A stretch of DNA of 64,000 bases from Ectothiorhodospiraceae bacterium (GTDB lineage: Bacteria > Pseudomonadota > Gammaproteobacteria > HK1): assembly GCA_024234875.1 (NCBI GenBank), contig JACKNM010000003.1:62001-126000 (forward strand). Direction: 5' to 3'. Positions 8,413 to 16,835 of this stretch are shown in pieces; positions within the stretch are counted from its first letter, which is position 1, and the number at the start of each line of letters is the position of its first letter. A program made the translations under genes and the position numbers. The notes under the pieces were generated by a model, which saw only the letters and a list, made by a program, of their open reading frames with translations, was not told the origin of the DNA and did not search any database.

Positions 8413-9318
8413 TCACGACCTGACCCGCTCGCTCGCCCGCACCCGTTCCCGATAGGTGATGTAGAGCCCCGCAGCCACGATCATCGCCGCCCCGACCCAC
8501 ACCCAGACGTCGGGCAGCTGCCCGAAGATCGCGAATCCGAGCACCGCCGCGCCGAGGAGCTGGGCGTAGCTGAACGGAGACACGATCGACGCCGGGGCGT
8601 GCTGGAACGCCTTGACCACGAAGTAGTGGCCGAGGCCGGCGACCGCGCCGAGCGAGGCGAGGATCGCGGCGTGGGTGGCGGTGTGCGGGGTCTCCCAATG
8701 CCACGGCAGGACCAGCGACGCGCCGAGGGTGCCGACCACCGCGGTCCAGGTGACCGAGGTGTCGGCCGGGTCGGTTGCGGCGGCGCGCCGGGTCAGCACC
8801 TGGTACAGGGCGTAGGCGCTCGCGCTGCCCAGCACCAGCACCGCCGCCGGATGCACCGCATCGGTGCCCGGGCGGATGATCACCAGCGCGCCGAGGAAGC
8901 CGAATCCGACCGCGGTCATGCGTCGCCAGCCGACCTGCTCGCCGAGCATCGGAATCGCGAGCAGGGTGACGATGATCGGCGAGGTGAAGTTGATCGCGGC
9001 GGCGGTCGGCAGCGAGATGTAGCGCAGCGCGGTGAAGTAGCAGAGCGTCGACGCCAGCAACAGCGCCGAGCGCACCACGTGCAGTCCTGGCCGGCGGGTC
9101 GCGAACAGCCGCAGGCCTCGGCGCGGCATGAACACCAGCATCATGCACAGCAGATGGCCGGCGTAGCGCGCCCAAACGATCTCGACGATCGGGTACTCGC
9201 CGCCGAGCAGCTTCGCGCCGGCGTTCAGGAACGGCAGCACGAGCGCGGCGGTGCACATGAACGCGATGCCGCGTCCCACGTGATGATGGGCGGCGTGGCT
9301 CGGGCTCGGCTGGGACAA
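8413..9318 (-). CDS. DMT-superfamily (EamA) transporter
   Basis: This is a ten-helix drug/metabolite transporter of the EamA family (about 300 aa) made of two five-helix repeats. Visible landmarks are the first helix GIAFMCTAALVLPFLNAGAK, the PIVEIVWARYAGHL segment, AAINFTSPIIVTLLAIPMLGE at the end of the first repeat, and SPFSYAQLLGAAVLGFAIFG in the second. No ATG lies at the expected position; a TTG at 9316-9318 with GGAG seven bases upstream is the preferred start. GTG at 9277-9279 and ATG at 9256-9258 are alternatives, the latter probably trimming the first helix. It converges on the orphan TRAP binding protein with 6 bp between. EamA proteins usually export amino acids or other metabolites; substrate unknown. 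Confidence 0.85.
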   Translation of the reverse strand: MSQPSPSHAAHHHVGRGIAFMCTAALVLPFLNAGAKLLGGEYPIVEIVWARYAGHLLCMMLVFMPRRGLRLFATRRPGLHVVRSALLLASTLCYFTALRYISLPTAAAINFTSPIIVTLLAIPMLGEQVGWRRMTAVGFGFLGALVIIRPGTDAVHPAAVLVLGSASAYALYQVLTRRAAATDPADTSVTWTAVVGTLGASLVLPWHWETPHTATHAAILASLGAVAGLGHYFVVKAFQHAPASIVSPFSYAQLLGAAVLGFAIFGQLPDVWVWVGAAMIVAAGLYITYRERVRASERVRS

Positions 9319-9665
9319 GGTGGCTCCGGGGGGCGACGTGCGGCGAGAGCGTGATCCTGACCGCCGGTCGCGGGCTCGGCAAGTCGGCGGCGTGCGCGCG
9401 CGAGTGGGAGAACGCACCGAAAGCGGGCGCGCTCCACCACTATCCTGCGCCGGTCCGTTCTCGCGCGGTGTGCACCAGGGCGGATGCCCGCGCGGTAGGA
9501 ACGGGAAGGGATGGGCTTTTGCGGAGAGACTCGTACACTGAGCGTCGGGTTCGAGCGCCGTGGCCCCGCCACCGCGTCGCCGTGAGGGTTGCGGTCGACG
9601 AGCCGGACGAGGAGCGGCGCCCACCGTCGGAGACGGCGGGGGCCGCCCGCCATGCGAGCACGATC
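9319..9665. other. Divergent intergenic region before the GAF/PAS cyclase
   Basis: This 347-bp stretch separates the leftward EamA gene from the rightward cyclase gene and must contain both promoters. I see no RNA gene, repeat or strong hairpin in it. The cyclase frame is open through most of it, and in-frame GTG codons exist upstream of the chosen ATG, so part of the stretch could encode an extended cyclase N-terminus; the residues there are arginine-rich and unlike a folded domain. Confidence 0.5.
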
Positions 9666-12035
9666 ATGACCGAGCAGTTGCTGGACGAGTTGGACCTGGT
9701 GCGCACGGTGCTCGAGCATCGGCTGCGCCAGGCCGACCTCGAGCGAATCCTGCACGCGCTGTCGGAGCGCGATCGCTCGGAGCTGCTGCACAAGGTCGGT
9801 GACTTGCTGCGACACATCTCGGCGCTGGTCGAGGTGTCGAGCAAGATGAGCGACACGCTGTCGCTCGACATCCTGCTGCCCCGCCTGATGACCATCGTCA
9901 CCGAGACCCTCGGCGCCGACCGCAGCACGCTGTTCCTGTACGACGAGGAGACCGACGAGCTGTTCTCGCGGGTCGCCCAGGGGGAGCAGGTGGGCGAGAT
10001 CCGCATCCCTGCCGGCGCCGGCATCGCCGGCTCGGTGTTCTCCACCGGCGAGGGCTGCATCATCGCCGACGCCTACGCCGATCCCCGCTTCAATCCCGAG
10101 GTCGACCGGCGCACCGGCTACCGCACGCGCAACATCCTCTGCCTCCCGGTCCGCTACAAGGGCCGAGCGATCGGCGTGACCCAGGTGCTGAACAAGCACG
10201 ACGGCGCGTTCGACGGCGAGGACTTGCGCCTGCTCGAGGCGTTGACGGCGCAGGCGGCCTCGGCGCTCGAGAACGCCCAACTCTACGAGCGGGTGGAGAA
10301 GGCGCGGCGCGAGGAGGCGCAACTGCTGGAGGTGACGAGCGCGATCGCCTCGGAGCTCCAGCTCGATACCTTGCTCGAGCGCGTCATCTCCGCCACCACC
10401 GAGATGCTGGAGGCCGACCGCAGCACGCTGTTCATGCACGACCCGAAGACCGGCGAGCTGTGGTCGCGGGTGGCCGAGGGTATCGGCTACAAGGAGATTC
10501 GCTTTCCTGCCGACGCCGGTATCGCGGGCGCCTGCTTCGCGAGCGGCGAGGTGGTGAACATCGCCGACGCCTACGAGGATTCGAGATTCAACCGCGAGGT
10601 CGACCGTCGCACCGGCTATCGCACGCGCAGCGTGCTGTGCATGCCGGTGGTGAACAAGGAGGGGCGCAAGCTCGCGGTCATCCAGGTTCTCAATCGGCGC
10701 GGCGGGCCATTTCGCGTCGTCGACGAGAAGCGGCTGCGCGCGTTCTCGGCCCAGGTGGCCATCGCACTGGAGAACGCGCAGCTCTTCGACGACGTGCTCA
10801 ACGAGCGCAACTACAACGAGAGCATCCTGCGCTCGCTGTCGAACGGCGTGCTGACGCTCGACGTCGACGGCCGGGTGCGCAAGGCCAACCGGGCGGTGCT
10901 CGACATCCTGGGGCAGGGGCTCGACGACGTGCTCGACCACACCCTCGAGTCGCTGTTGCCGGGCGCGGGTAACCACTGGGTCCGCGACAGCCTGGCCAAG
11001 GTGGTGGCGAGCGGCGAGGTCGACATCGCGATGGACGCCGAGCTCGCGCTCGGGGCGGGATCGTCGGCGTCGGTCAACCTCACCACCGTGCCACTGCGCC
11101 ACATCAACAACGGCCCGATCGGCTACATGCTGGTGCTCGAGGACATCACCGCGGAGAAACGCGCCAAGGGAACCCTCGCGCGCTACATGACCAAGGAGGT
11201 GGCGGACCGGTTGCTCGAGGCCGGCGAGGACGTGCTGGGGGGGCAGTCACAGGTCGCGACGGTGCTGTTCTCCGACATCCGCGGCTTCACCAGCATCGCC
11301 GAGGAGCTCGGGCCGCGCGAGACGGTCGCGATGCTCAACGACTACTTCACCGACATGATCGAGGTGATATTCAGCCACCGCGGGATCCTCGACAAGTACA
11401 TCGGTGACGCCATCATGGCGCTGTTCGGCGCCCCGTTCCCGTCCGCGGACGACGCCGACAACGCGGTGCTGGTCGCCAACGAGATGATTCGGGTGCTGCG
11501 CACCTTCAACGCCCGCCGCCAGGCGGCCGGCAAGCACACCATCGACGTCGGAATCGGTATCAGCACCGGCGATCTGGTGGCGGGGAACATCGGCTCGCCG
11601 AAGCGGATGGACTACACGGTGATCGGCGACACCGTGAACCTCGCCGCGCGGCTGGAGAGCGCGACGAAGTACTACGGCGTGAAGATCCTCTACAGCGAGT
11701 TCACCGCCGCCAGCCTGCGCAACGCGACGCTTCGCCGCAGGCTCGATCGAATCCGCGTCAAGGGGCGGCACGAGCCGGTGCTCGTCTACGAGAGCCTCGA
11801 CCACCACGACGAGGCGGGGCGCGCCGACCTCGACCGACTCCTCGACGCGTTCGAGGAAGGGATCGAGCGCTACTTCCGCGCCGACTGGCGCAACGCCGCG
11901 CGCCACTTCGCCCGCGCCCTCGACGTGAAACCCGACGACTCGCCGTCGCGGCTGTATCTAGGGCGCTGCGAGCACTACCTGACCCAGCCCCCGGCCGGGG
12001 ACTGGGACGGCGTGTGGAGCATGCAGACGAAGTGA
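9666..12035 (+). CDS. Tandem-GAF, PAS-containing class III adenylate cyclase (CyaB1-like architecture)
   Basis: This is a predicted cytoplasmic adenylate cyclase of 789 aa. Domain order by residue: N-terminal helices (1-55), GAF-A (about 60-205), GAF-B (about 220-375), PAS (about 385-500), cyclase homology domain (about 525-705), and a C-terminal TPR-like tail. The two GAF domains share near-identical segments (AGIAGS/ACF, IADAYxDxRFNxEVDRRTGY). GAF-B ends NRRGGPFRVVDE, close to the cyclic-nucleotide-binding NKFDE motif; GAF-A reads NKHDGAFDGED. In the cyclase domain the metal aspartates (FSDIRGFT, KYIGDAIMA) are present and the base-specifying pair is Lys/Thr as in cyanobacterial CyaB1, so cAMP is expected. 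The same order of domains is known for Anabaena CyaB1. The start at 9666 lacks a clear ribosome-binding site; in-frame upstream starts exist. It converges with the E2 gene (2 bp gap). Confidence 0.9.
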   Translation: MTEQLLDELDLVRTVLEHRLRQADLERILHALSERDRSELLHKVGDLLRHISALVEVSSKMSDTLSLDILLPRLMTIVTETLGADRSTLFLYDEETDELFSRVAQGEQVGEIRIPAGAGIAGSVFSTGEGCIIADAYADPRFNPEVDRRTGYRTRNILCLPVRYKGRAIGVTQVLNKHDGAFDGEDLRLLEALTAQAASALENAQLYERVEKARREEAQLLEVTSAIASELQLDTLLERVISATTEMLEADRSTLFMHDPKTGELWSRVAEGIGYKEIRFPADAGIAGACFASGEVVNIADAYEDSRFNREVDRRTGYRTRSVLCMPVVNKEGRKLAVIQVLNRRGGPFRVVDEKRLRAFSAQVAIALENAQLFDDVLNERNYNESILRSLSNGVLTLDVDGRVRKANRAVLDILGQGLDDVLDHTLESLLPGAGNHWVRDSLAKVVASGEVDIAMDAELALGAGSSASVNLTTVPLRHINNGPIGYMLVLEDITAEKRAKGTLARYMTKEVADRLLEAGEDVLGGQSQVATVLFSDIRGFTSIAEELGPRETVAMLNDYFTDMIEVIFSHRGILDKYIGDAIMALFGAPFPSADDADNAVLVANEMIRVLRTFNARRQAAGKHTIDVGIGISTGDLVAGNIGSPKRMDYTVIGDTVNLAARLESATKYYGVKILYSEFTAASLRNATLRRRLDRIRVKGRHEPVLVYESLDHHDEAGRADLDRLLDAFEEGIERYFRADWRNAARHFARALDVKPDDSPSRLYLGRCEHYLTQPPAGDWDGVWSMQTK

Positions 12036-12037
12036 GC

Positions 12038-13330
12038 CTACAGCAGCATGCGCGCCGGCTGCTCGATGTTGGCGCGAATCGCGCCGAGGAGGCGGGCGGC
12101 GGTGGCGCCGTCGATGACGCGGTGATCGACCGACAGCGTGCAGGTCAGCATCGCGCGGACCGCGGGTGATCCGTCGACGGCGACGACGCGATCCTCCACC
12201 GCGCCGACCGCCAGGATCGCGCTCTGTGGCGGGTTGAGGATGGCGGCGAACTCGCGCACGCCGAGCATCCCGAGGTTGGAGATGCTGACGGTGCCGCCGC
12301 GGTACTCGTGCGGCGCGAGGTCGCGTGTCCTCGCGCGCGCGGCGAGGTCGCGCATCTCGCGCGAGATGTCGACGATGCCCTTGGTGTCGGCGGCTCGAAT
12401 CACCGGCGTCACCAGGCCGTCGGGAATCGCGACCGCGACCGCCACGTCGACCGAGTCGTGGACCAGCATGCCGTCGGGGTGCCACGACGCATTGGCTTCC
12501 GGCACCGCCCGCATCGCCTGTGCGGTGGCCCGGATCACGATGTCGTTGAGCGTCACGCGCACGTCACCGGTCGCGCCCTCGACGGCGTGGCGCATCGACA
12601 GCAGGCCGTCGGCGCGGCAGTCCATGGTCAGGTAGAAGTGCGGCGCCTCGCGCTTCGCGGCCTGCATGCGCTCGGCGATCACCCGGCGCATCCGCGAGTG
12701 GGGCACGAGGTCGGGGCTCGCGGGGGCGGCTGGCGCCTCGGTCGGCAACTCGGGCGTGCGCGCAGGGGTCGGGGCGGCCGGGGTGGGGCGGGCGCTCACG
12801 ACCGGGCCCGCGCCGTTGCGGCCGAGCACCGCCTCGATGGCGGCGAGGCCCACGGTCTCGTGCGACGCGCCGACGAGGGTATCGAGGCGCAGGCCGGCCA
12901 GCGCCGCGACCCGCCGGGCGAGCGCGGAGGCCTCGACCCGGGTCTGACCGCCGCCAGCCGCAGGCCCGGCGGAGACCACCCGGCGGCGCGGGGCGGGCGC
13001 CGAAGGCGGCGCGGCAGGCTCCGGCAGAGCTGGCGCGGCGCTCGACTCGGTCGCCGAGGCCTTCTCGGTTGCCGGTGCGGCGTCGACCGCGTCGTCGGAC
13101 GACAGCCTGACCAGCGGCGTGCCGGCGCCGATGCCCTCGGTGCCGGCGGCAACCAGTAGCTCGCTCACCACCCCGGAGGCGTCGGCCACCACCTCGACCA
13201 CCGCCTTGTCGCTCTCGACCTCGGCGATCGGTGAGCCCGCCGCGACTCGCTCACCGACCTCCACCAACCAGGCGACCAGCGCAGAGGCGGTGCCCGGCGC
13301 GATGTCCGGCATCACGATGGTGTGCGCCAC
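12038..13330 (-). CDS. 2-oxoacid dehydrogenase E2 (dihydrolipoyl acyltransferase), orphan
   Basis: This is the core acyltransferase subunit of a pyruvate/2-oxoacid dehydrogenase-type complex (430 aa). Domains: one N-terminal lipoyl domain with the modified Lys in EVESDKAVVEV (about residue 43), an Ala/Pro-rich linker, a peripheral-subunit-binding domain around 135-175 (ASALARRVAALAGL), a second linker, then the catalytic domain from about residue 205 with SRMRRVIAERM and the active-site DHRVIDGA near the C-terminus. All key catalytic residues are present. No E1 or E3 genes are in the window; the neighbours are a convergent cyclase and an AhpD-like gene on the same strand 36 bp upstream. It therefore supplies E2 to a complex encoded elsewhere, or forms a nonstandard acyltransferase. 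Confidence 0.92.
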   Translation of the reverse strand: MAHTIVMPDIAPGTASALVAWLVEVGERVAAGSPIAEVESDKAVVEVVADASGVVSELLVAAGTEGIGAGTPLVRLSSDDAVDAAPATEKASATESSAAPALPEPAAPPSAPAPRRRVVSAGPAAGGGQTRVEASALARRVAALAGLRLDTLVGASHETVGLAAIEAVLGRNGAGPVVSARPTPAAPTPARTPELPTEAPAAPASPDLVPHSRMRRVIAERMQAAKREAPHFYLTMDCRADGLLSMRHAVEGATGDVRVTLNDIVIRATAQAMRAVPEANASWHPDGMLVHDSVDVAVAVAIPDGLVTPVIRAADTKGIVDISREMRDLAARARTRDLAPHEYRGGTVSISNLGMLGVREFAAILNPPQSAILAVGAVEDRVVAVDGSPAVRAMLTCTLSVDHRVIDGATAARLLGAIRANIEQPARMLL

Positions 13331-13366
13331 GCTGCGCCTCCGCGATCTCGCAAACGCCCAATGCTA

Positions 13367-13774
13367 TCAGCCAGCCGGCGGTCCCCGGAACCGCTCGTCG
13401 ACCTCGACCTGGTACGCCTCGGCCAGCCGGTTGGTCTCGTTGGCCATGCCCACGATGGCCACCAGCTCGCCGAGCATGCCCTCGGTCATGCCGCGGGCCC
13501 GCGCCGACGCGGTATGGCTGCTGATGCAGTAGCTGCAGCCGTTGGTGACGCTGACCGCGACGTAGAGCAGCTCCTTGGTCAACGGGTCGAGCTCGCCCGG
13601 TGCCATCACCTCCTTGACGCTCTCCCAGGTCCGACGCAGCGTCGGCGGGTGATTGGCCAGCACCTTCCAGAAGTTGTTGATCCAGTCGGTGCCGCGGGTG
13701 GCCATGATGTCGTCGTAGACCGCTCGCACCTCCGGGCCCGCCTGCTCGTACTCGATCATCTCGCTGAGTGGCAT
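13367..13774 (-). CDS. Carboxymuconolactone decarboxylase / AhpD-like protein
   Basis: This 135-residue all-helical protein of the CMD superfamily carries the AhpD-type redox motif CSYCISSHT (Cys-x-x-Cys plus His) around residue 60 to 68, preceded by KELLYVAVSVTNG. Such proteins act as alkylhydroperoxidase partners or thiol-dependent peroxidases, commonly using lipoylated E2 proteins as electron donor in mycobacteria. The next gene downstream on the same strand is an orphan lipoyl-bearing E2 (36 bp away), so a lipoyl-linked redox function is an attractive inference. It is divergent from the nitroreductase-like gene at 13912. Confidence 0.85.
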   Translation of the reverse strand: MPLSEMIEYEQAGPEVRAVYDDIMATRGTDWINNFWKVLANHPPTLRRTWESVKEVMAPGELDPLTKELLYVAVSVTNGCSYCISSHTASARARGMTEGMLGELVAIVGMANETNRLAEAYQVEVDERFRGPPAG

Positions 13775-13911
13775 CGGTCGCGCTCCTTCTCGCCGCCTCG
13801 GCGGATGTTAGCAGCCATCAGCGGCGCCGCCGTCGGGGCTTGCATTCGGCGGGCGCATCATCGACAAATCGCAGCCGACCCCTGCCCAGCCCACCGCCAC
13901 CGGGAGGACCC

Positions 13912-14748
13912 ATGGCCGAGACCCTCTCCGAGCTGCTTCGCGAGCGCTATGGCCGCTCGCCGTCGGTGCCCGAAGGACTCGAGAGCTCACCCGAGCTCCG
14001 CGCCATCGCGGCCCATCGCAGCCACCGGCGATTCGCCGACCGCCCGGTGCCCGATGCCTTGCTCGACACGTTGCTCGCCTGCGCCTTCGCGGCGCCGTCG
14101 AAGTCCGACCTGCAGCAGTCGTGCGTGATCGACGTCCGCGAGCCGAGCCTGCGCGCGCTCTTCGTCGAGCTCATCCCGTCGATGGCCTGGATCGGCGAGG
14201 CGCCGGTATTCCTCGTCTTCTGCGGCGAGAATCGGCGGATCCGGCGCATCTGCGAGATGCGCGGCCCGGCCTTCGCCAACGACCACCTCGACAGCTTCTT
14301 CAACGCGAGCGTCGACGCCGCGCTGGTGATGATGAGCTTCATCCACGCCGCCGAGGCTGCCGGGCTCGGCTGTTGCCCGGTGAGCGCGGTGCGAATCCAC
14401 GCCCGGCGGCTCTCCGACGCGATGGGGCTACCGGCGCACGTATTCCCGGTCGCCGGACTCGCGCTCGGCTACCCCGGGCAGGCGCGGAAGATCACGCCCC
14501 GGCTCGGCCTCGCCGCCTCCGTCCACCGCGACCGCTACGACGACTCGCGCCTGCCCGAGCTGCTCGACGAGTACGACCGCCGGCGAGACGCGGTGCTGCC
14601 GCTGGCGCCGGACAAGCAGCGCCGGCCGGATCAGTTCGGGGTCGCCGCGTTCTACGGCTGGTCCGAGGACAAGGCGCGCCAGGTCGCGGTGCGCGAGCGC
14701 GGCGACTTCGGGGCCTTCGCGCGCGACCAGGGGTTCTCGCTGGACTAG
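13912..14748 (+). CDS. Nitroreductase-family FMN oxidoreductase
   Basis: This 278-residue protein is a member of the FMN-dependent nitroreductase fold, longer than the 180-220 aa NfsB-type enzymes. It begins with a helical lead, then HRSHRRFADRPVPDALLD and FAAPSKSDLQQ, which form the phosphate/FMN-binding site. Later come VDAALVMMSFIHAAEAAGLGCCPVS and FPVAGLALGYPGQ, the usual second half of the site. The ATG at 13912 has GGGAGG at 13902-13907. Substrate (nitro compound, quinone, enone or flavin) cannot be told. It is divergent from the AhpD-like gene, and the two could share redox-stress control, although no operator is evident in the 137-bp gap. Confidence 0.88.
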   Translation: MAETLSELLRERYGRSPSVPEGLESSPELRAIAAHRSHRRFADRPVPDALLDTLLACAFAAPSKSDLQQSCVIDVREPSLRALFVELIPSMAWIGEAPVFLVFCGENRRIRRICEMRGPAFANDHLDSFFNASVDAALVMMSFIHAAEAAGLGCCPVSAVRIHARRLSDAMGLPAHVFPVAGLALGYPGQARKITPRLGLAASVHRDRYDDSRLPELLDEYDRRRDAVLPLAPDKQRRPDQFGVAAFYGWSEDKARQVAVRERGDFGAFARDQGFSLD

Positions 14749-14761
14749 GCGCTGGTGGGAC

Positions 14762-15172
14762 TCAGGTCTCGCGGCGCAGCCGCTGCGCCTTGGCCTGGAC
14801 GCGCTCGACGTAGCGCTCCACCGCCACCACCACCCGGCGGTGGCGGCCACGGCCGACCACCTCCTCGCCGTCGCGGACCTCGGCCTCGAACTGCACCCCG
14901 CGGTCCTGGACGAAGGCGATGCGGGTCATGATCTCGACCTCGGCGCCGATCGGGGTCGCCGCCACGTGGTCGACCGCGACATGGACCCCGACCGAGCTCT
15001 CGCCGGGCTCGAGGTGCTCGGCCAGAAGCCGGAAGCAGGCGTACTCGACGTCGTTCACCATCGACGGGGTGCTGTAGACGCGGCCGTCGCGGCCGAGAAA
15101 CTCGATCACGCGACCGGCGTCGACGACCACTCGCTCGCGGCGCTCGAGCCCCGGCCGGAGGGACGGCTTCAC
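14762..15172 (-). CDS. Thioesterase-family (hot-dog fold) protein, FlK-like
   Basis: This 136-residue protein resembles the thioesterase/fluoroacetyl-CoA thioesterase-like hot-dog proteins: it starts KPSLRPGLERRERVVVDA, then has the TPSMVNDVEYACFRLLAEHLEPGESSVG segment typical of the family (Thr and Glu of the catalytic site) and HVAATPIGAEVEI with its conserved His. I chose the GTG at 15170-15172, which has GAGG just upstream, because residues encoded further upstream are unlike the family. It converges on the nitroreductase gene with 13 bp between, and is divergent from the TPR gene. It probably hydrolyses a small acyl-CoA; the physiological acyl group is unknown. Confidence 0.78.
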   Translation of the reverse strand: MKPSLRPGLERRERVVVDAGRVIEFLGRDGRVYSTPSMVNDVEYACFRLLAEHLEPGESSVGVHVAVDHVAATPIGAEVEIMTRIAFVQDRGVQFEAEVRDGEEVVGRGRHRRVVVAVERYVERVQAKAQRLRRET

Positions 15173-15368
15173 GAGTCGCCCTCGCAGGTGGTCGGACGAC
15201 GGGCCGGGGCGTGGCTCGGAGCTCTGTCGGCGGTCATCGCGATGGATTCCGGCGTGGGGGCGAGCGATGGTAGCCGAACTGGCGCCCCCGCCGGTGACCG
15301 CGATCACCGCACGGTCGATCGCCCCGGGCCGATGGTCTACCTTCACGGATTGGCGACGGGATTTCTCG

Positions 15369-16265
15369 ATGCAGGCAAAACGTTCCGAGTTCCCCCACCG
15401 ACCGACGGTGCCGCCGCGTGCCAGCCACAGCGGGCGGGAGCGCACCAACCTGCGGCCAGTGGTCGCCGCAGTGGTGATGGTGTTGGCGATCATCGGTGTC
15501 AGTCGCCTGCCACTCGAGCGGCTGCTCGAGGAGGCCGGCGGGTCGCTCGGGGACGACGCGCGCGCGCTGCTCGCGGAGGGCCGCGCCGCGGTCGAGGCGC
15601 TGCTCGACTCCGGTGAGTCGAGCGACGGTCCACGCCCCGCGCCGCCGCCGCGGCGGTCCCAGGGGGCCGAGCGCGTCGCTGCCGGCGACGGCGGAGCAGC
15701 CTCGGCGAGATCGCAGTCACCGCCGCGCTGGCGCGTTCTGCTCGATCAGGCGCGGGAGGCGAGCCGCGCCCGCGATCACGATGCGGCCGAGGCGCTCTAC
15801 CTCAACGCGCTCCATGCCGCCGAGTCCGGTGATGTCGGGCCGGTGGTCCCGGTCCTGGTGCGCGAGCACCTCGCGAGCTTCTATCTCCGCCAGCGACGGC
15901 ACGAGGAGGCCCGCGCCCTCTACGCGCAGGTGATCCCCGCCTACCAGGCGCTCGGCGGCGATCCGGCGCGAATGGCACGCGTGGAGCGCGGTTACGGCCT
16001 CACGCTGCGCGGCCTGGGCGACACCGCCGCCGCGCTCGAGCACCTGTACGCCGCGGTCGGTCACGCGCGCGAGGGCGGAGACGGCGCGGCGTCGACCCTG
16101 GTCTTCGCGCTGACCGACGCGGCCGGGATCCAGAACGACCTCGGGCAGCGCTCGCGCGCCCTCAGCGACTATGGCGAGGCGGTGGCAGCGTCACGGGCGC
16201 ACTTCGGCGCCGACCACCGCCGGACCCGGAAGCTGGAGGCGTTGCTGGCCGAGCTCGGAGGGTGA
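15369..16265 (+). CDS. Membrane-anchored TPR protein
   Basis: This 298-residue protein has an N-terminal basic segment and one hydrophobic helix (about residues 29-43, VVAAVVMVLAIIGVS), a Pro/Arg-rich linker to about residue 120, and then tetratricopeptide-type helix pairs (WRVLLDQAREASRARDHDAA, HLASFYLRQRRHEEARALYA, GYGLTLRGLGDTAAALEHL, GIQNDLGQRSRALSDYGEAV). The repeats would form a periplasmic or membrane-associated scaffold; no enzymatic domain is visible. The ATG at 15369 has only a weak GGGAT ahead of it, so the start is provisional. Partner proteins are not indicated by the neighbourhood (thioesterase divergent, small exported protein convergent). Confidence 0.72.
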   Translation: MQAKRSEFPHRPTVPPRASHSGRERTNLRPVVAAVVMVLAIIGVSRLPLERLLEEAGGSLGDDARALLAEGRAAVEALLDSGESSDGPRPAPPPRRSQGAERVAAGDGGAASARSQSPPRWRVLLDQAREASRARDHDAAEALYLNALHAAESGDVGPVVPVLVREHLASFYLRQRRHEEARALYAQVIPAYQALGGDPARMARVERGYGLTLRGLGDTAAALEHLYAAVGHAREGGDGAASTLVFALTDAAGIQNDLGQRSRALSDYGEAVAASRAHFGADHRRTRKLEALLAELGG

Positions 16266-16275
16266 GCCGTCGGGC

Positions 16276-16659
16276 TCAGCCGGCGGGTAGCAGCCAGACG
16301 CGGTGCACGTCGCCGCGCGCGTCGAGCAGGTAGCGCACCCGCGTGCGCTCGCGAATCGAGCCGGGCACGACGGTGCGGTTGGCGCGATCGTGGATGCGGC
16401 AGCCGGGCGACAGGCGCAGTGCCTTGCCGTCGATGGTGACCAGCCGTCCGTTCGGAGGCGTCATCACGCCGGTGCGTGCGTCGTCCGGGATCGGCACGCC
16501 CACCGCCGGTCTGGGGGTGTCGGCGGCCGCCGCGGTCGGTGCGCCGAGCGAACGCTGAATCAGGTCGATCCCGCTGCTCGACTGCTGTGCCGCGCACGGC
16601 CACGCGACCGCCGCCGCCACCACCATCCCCAGCAGTCCGGACCACGACCTGCTCGCCAT
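16276..16659 (-). CDS. Small exported protein of unknown function
   Basis: I do not recognise a family. The 127-residue product starts MASRSWSGLLGMVVAAAVAW and has a cleavable signal ending near CAAQQ. The mature part is Ala/Pro-rich at first and then contains a compact segment, GRLVTIDGKALRLSPGCRIH, followed by RVRYLLDARGDVHRVWLLPA, which looks like a small beta domain of the kind seen in short periplasmic proteins with one Cys. The ATG at 16657-16659 has GAGGTGAG immediately upstream, close to ideal. It is divergent from the MFS transporter gene and convergent with the TPR gene. Protein-coding status is supported by the signal peptide and ribosome-binding site. Confidence 0.65.
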   Translation of the reverse strand: MASRSWSGLLGMVVAAAVAWPCAAQQSSSGIDLIQRSLGAPTAAAADTPRPAVGVPIPDDARTGVMTPPNGRLVTIDGKALRLSPGCRIHDRANRTVVPGSIRERTRVRYLLDARGDVHRVWLLPAG

Positions 16660-16835
16660 CTCACCTCGATCCTGGAGCTCGACGACGGAGAGTCTAGCCG
16701 GCATCGAGGCGGTCTGCTCGGGCCGGGACGGGCGGTGGTGATAGAGTGCGCACCCCGCCCGCTCGCCCGGGCCCAGGCGCCGGCGCAAGCCGTGGTGAGA
16801 TCGCAACGACTCGTCCCCTCCCGGAGCTCCACGCG

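Noticed and set aside
10010..10640. Direct repeat of about 100 bp between the two GAF coding regions
   Set aside because: The similarity is at protein level between tandem GAF domains, not a DNA repeat or mobile element.
9225..11102. 625-codon minus-strand frame across the GAF cyclase
   Set aside because: Antisense shadow of the cyclase, whose GAF, PAS and catalytic motifs are unambiguous.
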